Source: Panorpa germanica
Lineage: Eukaryota > Arthropoda > Insecta > Mecoptera > Panorpidae
DNA length: 64,000 nt
Assembly: GCA_963678705.1 (NCBI GenBank)
Contig: OY783208.1
Coordinates: 11,777,782 to 11,841,781 of the forward strand
Direction of reading: 5' to 3'
Part shown: positions 48,191 to 57,334 of the stretch, piece by piece
Layout of the letters: every line of letters begins with the position of its first letter
Numbering within the stretch: the first letter of the stretch is position 1
Notes under the pieces: model-generated
Database searches by the model: none
What the model was told of the DNA's origin: nothing
The model's input: only the letters and a program-made list of their open reading frames with translations
Program-made: the position numbers and the translations under genes

Positions 48191-49441
48191 ATTGAGATTA
48201 TTTTTTCTTTTTCAAAAACATAGTGCCATAGAACTAATTAAATAAATCCACAAATTGTAACATTGGAAGGGGAGCGGTCAGAAGCTTTATGGTGTCACAT
48301 GCAATCTAAAATATAGAAAGCAGGGTAACTCCAGAAAAATGGTATTTTAAAAAATGTTCAATATGTTACAACACACCGCAGGTCATTTTATTTATGAATA
48401 TAGGCAAGTATTGTTTCCCAGGAAACAAACCTTCACCTGTATCTATATTTACTACTGCTAAGTAGATAGCGCTATTTTGGTTTAATATTTAGCTAAATTA
48501 TTAATTTTACCTAATAAGTTAAACAATACAGAGAGTTGAAGCAATAATCTAGTATAAATAATTTACTAAATCGTTAGCAAAACGGCATTTGTATTGTACA
48601 TATTTTAAAAGATTATAGAGAGTTACTTATTTTCCAGACGGCCCCTATTTCCATTTTTTTTAACTTGTCAAACGTTAAAATTGAAATGGACTAGTGACTA
48701 GTTCATCTAGCGATCTATCTCATTTAAATGATTATTGGGATATGTATGTAATATTTATTATAAATTAAATATATGGTTTTCATTTTTCTATGTAACAAAG
48801 GGCATATTTCAACATAAAGCTATGTTTTTAAACATTAAAATAGCTTTTATGTAAAATTATATAGTTTTATTTAAAAAGTTCTTTATTACAGCCAAATAAA
48901 AATGAAATTTTAGATTTAATATTTACATTCACAAAACTCGAAAAAAACTTTTGAACACTAGCAAAGGAAAGCATTTAATCCATTTAAGTACGTACAATTT
49001 GACAGCTCAGTGAAAGCTTGAGCCGAAATATCGTATATATATAAATGATTGAATATCTATTTTATTAAAACAAACACCAGTAGATATTTGAGAATAACGT
49101 AAATCAATATATTAAGGTATGTTGCTTCACATATTTAAGGGTAATGAATTAAAATGCTTTAAATGTATTAATGGCTGGAATCCTGCTTTTAAAATTAATT
49201 TAACTTTTCTAAAATGTTTTACGCAGCACTAATTTACGAAAATATTATGGAAAAGTTTTAACATTAATTCAGATTATCATTTGATATATTTGTTATATTT
49301 AGTACGTCACATGGTCTTGTACTTTTTGAGCACTACAGATTAGATTTGTTTTGTCAAACAAGTAATACGTTTCTTTTTGTTTTTAGTATACTTAAAGATT
49401 TGGGTACTAATTGATTTGCAAATCTCAAAAATAAAAGTATA
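48191..49441. other. Intergenic, no gene seen
   Basis: AT-rich, with only short, unsupported reading frames. It probably includes the promoter side of the zinc-finger gene starting at 49442, but I see no specific element. Confidence 0.4.
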
Positions 49442-50382
49442 ATGGATGTAGAATTAAATGAACCAATGGAAATAAAAGATATAACCACAGATATCAATTT
49501 AGAAATAAAAAGGGAACCACTCATTAATGAAGCAGCGTCATGTGATAAAATTACAGAAATTAAAGAAGAACCAGATAACAATTCAGAGGAACGGTAATTT
49601 TACTACGGGAAAATAAGTTCATTATTAAATTCGGTAATTATTTGATATAGCTACACCTTCTGTTTTGAATTTTATTAAAAAACTACTGCATTTTTGTTTG
49701 TTTTATGGCGTTTGTTGTGTGCTCAAAACATGTAAAAATCACTACGTAATATATCTTATACCCTTTTTTTATTTAGAAATAGACAATATTAATGGTTAAA
49801 GTTAAAATTTCAAATTTGAGGTTAAAAATAAAATGACAATTTATTAGTCAACTTTTAGCATACATTCTGTCTATTTTTTAATAAAAAATAGTATAAGGTA
49901 TATTACGTGTGATTTGTACATGTTTTTACTATAATAAAAGCATCATAAAATATACGAAAGTGCAGTAGTTTTTTTTATAGGATTCAAAACAAAAAGTGTA
50001 GCTATATCGAATAATTACCTAAAATTCGAAGTTAGTGTTCTCACTCACTCACAGAACTGCGGAGTAGTGAACAACTACATTATGAAGCACTAAAGCCTTT
50101 TATCTGTGAAGAATGTAATAATCCGTTTGACAATAAAGCGGAAATTATAAAACATTTACGGTTACATTCATCAAAGCAAAGACATTCTTGTAATCAGTGT
50201 GATAAACCGTTTAGTCAATCATCAACTTTAAAACGACATAAAAACACACATTTAGCTTTAAAACTCATTTTCTTGGGATGAATGTAATAAAACGTTCAGT
50301 TATTCATCAACTTTAAAACAACATAAAAGCATACATTTAGGTGTAAAACCATTTTTTTTAAAGTAATGTAATAAAACATTTA
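49442..50382 (+). pseudogene. C2H2 zinc-finger pseudogene
   Basis: Exon 1 (49442-49593, GT donor) encodes MDVELNEPMEIKD and the acidic IKREP and IKEEPD motifs, closely like the start of the intact gene at 54119. Exon 2 opens near 50055 after TCACTCACAG and encodes two good fingers, FICEECNNPFDNKAEIIKH and HSCNQCDKPFSQSSTLKRH. The exon phases do not join in frame, a frameshift after HLALK breaks finger three (SWDECNKTFSYSSTLK), and a stop interrupts finger four. It ends abruptly against unrelated SANT-like sequence at about 50383. It is a broken paralogue of the 54119 gene. Confidence 0.75.
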
Positions 50383-50816
50383 ATGCCGGTTTTATGGTTT
50401 TCAATTTACTTCGGGATGTTGAAGGATGCTAGAAAATTTGCAGCAGCGGATAGAAGATCTATATTAGGTATAGGAGGTGGACCTTTAAGACATCCGCAAA
50501 CGAATGATAAGCCGTACAGGATTAAAGATTTAATTAAACTATCGGCTGAGGGTGAAGAAAGCTTATTCGATTCGGATGCTATAAATTTACCAGGTATGTA
50601 ATTTAACTCATGTACTCAATACATTTATTCTCGAAATGATATTTCTATGCATATAATTATAATTTAACGTTCCGTACCAAATACTCATGAGTCTCCTATG
50701 GCAATAGATGAGGTTGCATATGTCATACAAGTAATGCAAGAAGAGGATACTGAAGGTGAAGTAAAAATATTATGTGGTTTTGAAAATGTTTACTTAAAAT
50801 TATGAAGACGAATAAA

Positions 50817-51581
50817 TCTGTATTATAATGTCTCAGGTGTATGTTTATATTCTTATTTTCTTATATGTTTACGCGATTCGTATGGTGGCTCGAAAACGGC
50901 TCCGTCAATGTTTCTGAAAATTTCCTATTTCGTTGAGAAAACAATTCTAGGTTTTTGGCGCCCCGGATTTTCCACTGAATTTCTTGGAAACCCGTAATTT
51001 TAGAAAAGCAGGAAAAAAAATAATCACTTTTTCCTGTATTACTCTTAATTGGTAAAAGATAGAAAGTTGAAATTTTGCATGTGTATTACGATGTTCAATG
51101 CTGACATTTTTCAAAAATTAGAAATTCAAAAATAGAAAACGGGGGGGTTGAAAGACTTCGGGGCCCCGGTAGGGAACTTTGGAGCAAGTTCATATTTTGG
51201 ATTGTAGAATAATTAAGCATATTATTAATAAAAAAAAATCAAAATTTTATTTGGGGGTACGGGGGCAGTTTTTGACGAGTAAAAATTGTGCTAGAAAATT
51301 GAAATTTTTTATATAGACTAACCTTGGTATTTACGAATCGAAAAAAAAATCCCAAAGTTTGAAAAAAAGTTGATCAAATAACGAATAAATTGAAAATATT
51401 TTTTATTTTGATAAAAAATATATATTTTTGGTCAGTTTGTATGAAAAATTATTTGTTTATATATGTAAAATTTTTATAGAACGAGTTAAATATTTCAATT
51501 TAAAAATGGAATTACAATTTGCAAGGAAATTCAAGTAACACACAAAAGACAGTCGTCGCTTGCGACGGGGGTAAACTCTAG
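50817..51581 (+). mobile_element. Non-autonomous Helitron, family 2, copy 1
   Basis: 765 bp with TC at the start (TCTGTATTATAATG) and CTAG at the end, placed between A and T. A CGTCGC/GCGACG hairpin at 51554-51567 precedes the CTAG. It is similar along its length to 52585-53353. No coding capacity. It differs in sequence from the large Helitrons, so it is another family. Confidence 0.75.
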
Positions 51582-51614
51582 TAATTATTATACTTCATTA
51601 TTAAGCCTGTAGAG

Positions 51615-51650
51615 CAACATAGCTGGCATGATTGTACACCAGCTATGTTG
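51615..51650. repeat. Perfect 12-bp inverted repeat
   Basis: CAACATAGCTGG and CCAGCTATGTTG around a 12-nt loop, lying next to the short Helitron and inside the SANT-like remnant. The role is unknown. Confidence 0.45.
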
Positions 51651-52161
51651 TCCATGAATGTGAATCCTCTTTTAAAAGAACCCAGCAACGAAAATAATGT
51701 GCTGAGTCAAACTCCAATAAACCTAGAAGCGTCAACGTGTAATAATAATAACATTGATAAAAATAAGTATTGCAACAATAACAGATGTATTAGTTATAGC
51801 AAAAGTGATCATCGAAGATGCAGCAACAGCGACGAAGGCTGTTCAAGTAAGAAGAAGACTTACTAGTTTGCCCATGAAGACAATAAAGCAGTCAAAGAAG
51901 AAGCAAGAAATTTCTTCATAGATAGAAACGAGATAAAGTGTAGCAGAAACGCAAATACATCTTCTCGAAAAGGAGCACAGTGAAAATGAGAAAAGGAAAA
52001 ATGAACTACATGAATTACAAAAAAAAAAAAACAGTGAAAATGAAAAAAGGAAAAATGAACTACATGAATTTAAAAAAAGAAAAATAGAAATAGAAATAGA
52101 ATGTGAAAACATTAAATTAAAAATACTAAAAAGTAATCTTGTAGAACATAAGAAAAAATGA

Positions 52162-52584
52162 AAGAATACTTTATAAAGATTATTTCAATTATTTAGATGA
52201 TATATTTTTTTAATTTATTATTAATTGTGTGTCATTCGGCTTTACAGTCAACCGTATTATATTTCTTAATACATTTCATTCCTATCCTAACAATTCAAAC
52301 TTAAACTAAGCTTTATTAATTTTATTTAAAACTAATTATTTACTCAAAACTAAACTTAAATTATTCTAAACTTTTACTACTTCCAAAAGTGCTTTCTGCT
52401 TCTTCTACTCTTGACCCTCTCTCTTCATGTTCCTCATGAAAACCAGATAACGAGATTATTATTTATTGTAATGTTTTTTGTTCCTTTTTTCTATTTCCGC
52501 TATCCACCTGTTTCCTTCACTCTACACATTCTTTCCTCGCTATTTGCCCAGTATCTGTTTCCTTTCTCCTCGTTAATTAGATGA
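52162..52584. other. Intergenic, no gene seen
   Basis: Downstream of the SANT-like remnant. It is AT-rich and pyrimidine-rich with no recognised feature. Confidence 0.4.
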
Positions 52585-53353
52585 TCCTATATTATAATGT
52601 TCCAACTGAAAGTTTATTTGTTTATATGCGACCGCGATTTGTATGGTGGCTGGAAAACAGCTCTGTACATTTTCTTTAAAATTGCCTATTTCGTAGAGAA
52701 AAAGATTATAAGACTTTTGGCGTCCTCGGATTTTCCCCTGAATTTCTTGGAAACCCGTAATTTTGGAAAAACTGGAAAAAAGTGAACCTTTTTTGCTGTA
52801 TTACTTTTAATTTGTAAAAGATAGAAAGTTTAAATTTTGCATGTGTATTAAGTATGCTGACATTTCTCAAAAATTAGAAATTAAAAAATTGAAAAAGGGG
52901 TGGTTGAAGAAATTTGTAGGCCCGGCAGGGAACTTTAAAGAAAGTTCATATTCTGGATTCTTGAATAATTACTATTAATATGATATTAATAATAGAAAAT
53001 TCAAAATTTTATTTGGGGGCACGGGGGCAGTATTTGCTGAGAGTAAAAATTGTGCTAGAAAGTTGAAATTTTGTATATAGGCTAACCTTGGTATCTTATT
53101 TACGAATCGAAAAAAAAATCCCAGATTTTGAAAAAGTTGATCAAATAACGCATAAATTGAAAATATTTTTTATTTTGATAAAAAAAATATATTTTTTTAG
53201 TCAATTTATATGAAAAATTATTTAATTATTGAGCGAGTTTATTATTTCAATTTAAAAATAGAATTAAATATGAAATGTAATTACGAATTATTTTATTGGA
53301 TTGAAATCATACACGCCAAAAAGACGTCGAATTGCGACGGGGGTCAACTCTAG
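52585..53353 (+). mobile_element. Non-autonomous Helitron, family 2, copy 2
   Basis: 769 bp starting TCCTATATTATAATG and ending CAACTCTAG, again between A and T. The CGTCG/CGACG hairpin precedes the end (near 53318-53334). It is collinear with 50817-51581 and non-coding. Confidence 0.75.
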
Positions 53354-54118
53354 TATGTTATAAATTTTAAAATTAATACCCTGTTTCTAATTCTATCGCG
53401 AAAATAGGAAATAAATGCATTTCTCATTTCTGCTTCCAATATTTTTAACAGTATCAGGAATATTCCCTTCGGAAATAGCTCTTGCAAGCGACACTCTTGT
53501 TTCTGGATCTTCCGGTGGCTCTTGTTCTTTTTTTTTTCGTTATTTACTTCGTAATTCGATTTACCGAGAGATAAACTTTTAGCATTGACGGTACCTCCTT
53601 AAATGTATTTAATAAGTCCACAACTGAAATATTCATTTTGACAGTTCATTGAAACGGTTAAACAATTGCACTACAAATTATTGTATTTTATCTGGAAATA
53701 TTAAATTTTACCAGGCTATATAAAGGTAAAATAAAAACGAAAATATACGTTTATTAACCCATATATCAATTAATTATTTACAAAATAGGGATCTTGATTT
53801 ATTCTCATTTTAACGTTAATGAACAAAAACTGTTAATTATATAATTAAATTTCTACTTTATTCCAATGGCTTGAACGTTGCTTTTCACTTTAGATTTATT
53901 TAATTTCTTTGCGTTTACAATATATTAGTTTACTACAGATTTATTAAAGGCTTTACATAAGTTCAACTTAACCTCATTTATTCAACTATATTGCTATGAA
54001 ATGATTTTGTAATTCAATCACTTATATTTGAAGTTTTTTCGACAGGTTGCCCCTATTTACTTTAAATAGTAATAAATTGCCAAATAGTTTTAGAAAACGA
54101 TAAAACTGTTGTAATAAA
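53354..54118. other. Upstream of zinc-finger gene, no other gene
   Basis: AT-rich. It presumably contains the promoter and 5' UTR of the gene at 54119; no element can be singled out. Confidence 0.4.
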
Positions 54119-55105
54119 ATGGAGGATTATAAATCACAGAACATAAAACTGGAAATTGACGTAGAGTTAAATGAACCAGTGGAAACAGGAAATATAAACG
54201 AAGATATAAAAATAGATATAAAGGAAGAACGCGTGGTCAAAGATGAAGTGTTATGTGATGAAATTAAGGAAGAACCAGACAGTCCAGAAGAAAATGCAAT
54301 TTTATCGCGGGACAATCAGTACATTATTAAAATTGAGCCGTGTCATGAGCCCTCTGATTATTGCAATGATATGTTCCTGGATGGAACTAAATTACAGGAA
54401 CACCTGGATGCACCACCTAGTTGTGGGGAACATGAGAAGACCACAGTTGAAAAACTAGCCGAACCTCTGAATAACAAACAACTGCATAGTGGAAAATTAA
54501 AATCGAAGCTGAAACATTTTATTTGTGATGTATGTAACAAATCGTTTGTAGACAAGGTGGATATTATAAAACATATGCGGGTGCATTCAACGAAGACTTC
54601 GTATTCTTGTAATGAGTGTACTAAAACGTTTAAATACCCATCACTTTTAAAGCGACATAAAAACACACATTTAGGTTCTAAACCATTTACTTGCAAGGAA
54701 TGTAATAAAACGTTTAATCGATTATCTAATTTAAAAACACATAAAAACACACATTTAGCTTTAAAACCATTTTCTTGCAACGAATGTAATAAATCGTTTA
54801 GTCATTTATCTAATTTTAAACGACATAAAAACACACATTTAGCTTCAAAACCATTTACTTGCAACGAATGTAATAAATCGTTTAATCGATTATCTAGTTT
54901 GAAAGCACATAAAAACACACATTTAGTTATAAAACCATTTACTTGCAACGAATGTAATAAAACGTTTAGTCATTTATCTAATTTAAAAGTACATAAAAAC
55001 ACACATTTAGCTTCAAAACCATTTAATTGCAACGAGTGTAATAAAACGTTTAGTCAATCATCTAATTTAAAACGACATAAGAACACACATTTAGCTTTAA
55101 AATAA
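54119..55105 (+). CDS. Seven-finger C2H2 zinc-finger protein
   Basis: Intact intronless frame of 328 residues from the ATG at 54119 to TAA. Residues 1-130 are acidic and carry two to three PsiKxE motifs (IKEER, IKEEPD, IKIEP) of the kind used for SUMO attachment. Residues about 136-325 form seven C2H2 fingers with C-x2-C and H-x3-H spacing. Fingers 2-7 nearly all end HKNTH, and the inter-finger linkers read HL, two variable residues, then KPF instead of the common TGEKP. Fingers 3-7 are very similar in DNA as well, suggesting recent tandem duplication. It is likely a nuclear DNA-binding regulator; the target is unknown. A broken paralogue with the same N-terminus lies at 49442. The intronless form, while the paralogue has an exon break, may reflect intron loss. 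Confidence 0.9.
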   Translation: MEDYKSQNIKLEIDVELNEPVETGNINEDIKIDIKEERVVKDEVLCDEIKEEPDSPEENAILSRDNQYIIKIEPCHEPSDYCNDMFLDGTKLQEHLDAPPSCGEHEKTTVEKLAEPLNNKQLHSGKLKSKLKHFICDVCNKSFVDKVDIIKHMRVHSTKTSYSCNECTKTFKYPSLLKRHKNTHLGSKPFTCKECNKTFNRLSNLKTHKNTHLALKPFSCNECNKSFSHLSNFKRHKNTHLASKPFTCNECNKSFNRLSSLKAHKNTHLVIKPFTCNECNKTFSHLSNLKVHKNTHLASKPFNCNECNKTFSQSSNLKRHKNTHLALK

Positions 55106-55108
55106 TAT

Positions 55109-55862
55109 TCTGGTAATTTATGTCGTAAATCTTACGCACAAGTTGGTTCCATAAAGCTAAATCAAAAAACTCATTTAAATAAAACTGTTTGTATTCGCTG
55201 GAGTTTTACTTTATGGCGTGTGTTTAATAAATATGACGAACTCATGAATTGCAACAGCAACTTTTTCTACCACATTCCACGATTTAAGTTAAAATATGTA
55301 GATGCCTCTTATGTTCAATTCTCGCTAAGAAGAAATTAATAAATTTTTAAGCGTATCCAATTTGTTTAAAAAATTGTTATTGGTATAAATAATTTATGGT
55401 CTGTTGTGATTGGACATAGAAATTACAATAAAATGAAGCAGGACGTTTAAGCAGAGTATTAATTTTGCAAAATAAAATCGATTTTAATTAGAAAACGAAT
55501 TTATATTGAAAAAAACAATACCGATTTTTCAAACACTCAATTTTACAAATTTTTAATTTAAAATATTTCTATGTTCTTATTAGATTTTCATTTGTGTCTT
55601 TGTATTATAATAAAATTTGATTAATTTGCTATAAAGAAAAAATTGTATTTTTAAACTTACCTTCCACCACTCATCCGTAAGGGGGTGGGGGTGCAATTAA
55701 TACCTTGCATTCAGATACTTTTTGAAATACATTTTTATTTAATTTTTGATTATTATTTTTTTAAACCAGTGATGCCAATTTGTTGTTGAAGACTCAAACA
55801 ATTCATAACCCTATTTTTCCACAGAGTCTGGTACATCTACCACACGACAGGTGTAAAATTTC
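55109..55862. other. Downstream of zinc-finger gene, no gene
   Basis: Holds a degenerate finger-like tail (GNLCRKSYAQVGS in frame shortly after the stop), AATAAA-type sequences, then AT-rich DNA up to the piggyBac end. Confidence 0.45.
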
Positions 55863-56117
55863 TTAAGTGTTCGATTTTTCGAACGTTGGTAAGTATTTGA
55901 CTTTTATCTTATTTTTTGACACCTGTAAACAACGAACTTTTTTCTGGAATTTACGCATATTGTTTCGTCCAGGAAATTGCTTACATTTAAAACTTTATAA
56001 TATTTTAGTGTTCTTTTTTAATTAGCTATTGTTCATTATCATATACGAATACTATAAGTGTTATATTTTTATTAAATAACAGGAAATCGTTAGTTAAGAA
56101 TTTCAGTTATATTTGCA

Positions 56118-56816
56118 ATGGCTAGTCGTCAAGCTTTATCTATGATAGAGATTGAGACAATTATTGATAACTGGAGTGATAGTGAGGACGAAATTATTAC
56201 CGTAACTGTTCTTCCACCTGCTCAAGTAGATGACGTAACTGATGAAGATATACTGGCCGAAGATTTTATTCCAAAAAGGGACTAGATGGGCAAAAATACA
56301 TACAACGTGTTTAATTAACATATTCTTCGATTTACAGATTACTGCTTATTCCAGGTTATTGTTTTGTCTTTGGCAGGAGAATGGAGAGAGTGCCGTTTGC
56401 ACGAATCACAATTAAATATTTTCCACTCATACGGTTAAATGGATGGATGGAAAAAGCAGAAGAAAAATAAAAATAGTTCATCAACAGCTGGCAAATTTAT
56501 AAATCAGCAACCGCCATTGATTTTGCGTTAATATAATAGGAAAATGGGAGGAGTGGATTTGCATGACAAAGCTATCCGAAATTACCGCATTAACATTCGT
56601 GCTGAGAAGTGGTATTGGCCATTATGGTTATTTATATTAAATTCGTCAATAGGAAATGCTTGGAAACTACACTGCTTTGTTGCACGATATTGTGACCGAA
56701 CTGTATCCCATAGCTGTCACCACTTCTTATGTGACCGAACTGTATCCCACAGCTGTCACCAAATTTATGTTACCGCGCTGCTGTCATCAATTTGTAGGAC
56801 ATCAGCCTTGGCTTAG
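56118..56816 (+). pseudogene. piggyBac transposase, N-terminal and middle fragments
   Basis: 56118-56285 encodes 55 residues, MASRQALSMIEIETIID, then an acidic patch, LPP and DVTDEDI, the usual acidic start of piggyBac-like transposases. 56544-56816 contains MGGVDLHDKAIRNYRI, then KWYWPLWLF and GNAW, the strongly conserved block near the end of the catalytic domain. The region between is mostly deleted, and a 39-bp tandem duplication (56691-56729 and 56730-56763) follows the second block. No catalytic Asp triad survives. Confidence 0.8.
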
Positions 56817-57069
56817 ATGCTTGCTTTGCGACTTCGATTTTGTACCTAAACTTTAGCTGTAAAACCTATATCAAAACATGCATCTAATTTCGAGCGTTTC
56901 TTAGAGCGTTCCTTGGGAATGTTTATCAAGTTGTGTTATAACATATGACTAAAACTATGATTCCTGTAAAAACATAAACTTATGACATATGACATCCGTT
57001 ATACGACGGTTTATCTCTGTTTTTCGTGTTTAGCTGTGTTAGTTTGTGTAGTTCTGCGTTCGTTCCGGG

Positions 57070-57334
57070 AGTTATGTTATTAGTAAATAACAATATTTAA
57101 AATATTATATACTTTATTTATATTGATAAATAAAGTTTCTCTATAATTATATATTTTATATTACAAAGATTATCTCCTCGATGGAGTATAACTAAAGTAC
57201 TTGAACAAATGAATTAATCATTTGGTGAAACAAAATTGATTTTTGTCAATGTGATTTTATTAATTATCTGGTTACTTAGATAATAAAATATTTAGTTGTT
57301 GAAGAGAGAGAGAGAATTGTGTCATCAGATAACT
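57070..57334 (-). repeat. 3' LTR of the nested retrotransposon
   Basis: 265 bp, matching 59832-60100 with a few substitutions and a 4-bp difference near the start (TTATTAGTAAAT versus TTATTGCTAAGTAAAT). It contains a GA run at 57303-57314. Confidence 0.9.

Larger units (their letters stand above)
50383..52161 (+). pseudogene. Zeste/SANT-like regulatory gene fragment, split
   Basis: The first part (50383-50593, then GTATGT donor) encodes LKDARKFAAADRRSILGIGG and then GP: the GGGP signature at the end of Myb/SANT-like (zeste-type) DNA-binding domains, whose N-terminal half is missing. 50685-50805 encodes an acidic segment (ESPMAIDEVAYVIQ). A short Helitron occupies 50817-51581. After it come a Ser/Asn-rich segment and an open frame 51937-52161 rich in Glu and Lys, ending in a probable coiled coil (ENIKLKILKSNL), the usual C-terminus for this protein type. 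The coiled coil contains a tandem duplication of SENEKRKNELHE. Frames do not connect, so I call it a pseudogene. Origin as a host gene or a Harbinger accessory gene is open. Confidence 0.55.

Noticed and set aside
51843-52112. Minus-strand Phe/Ser-rich frame
   Set aside because: Antisense shadow of the Lys/Glu-rich coiled-coil exon.
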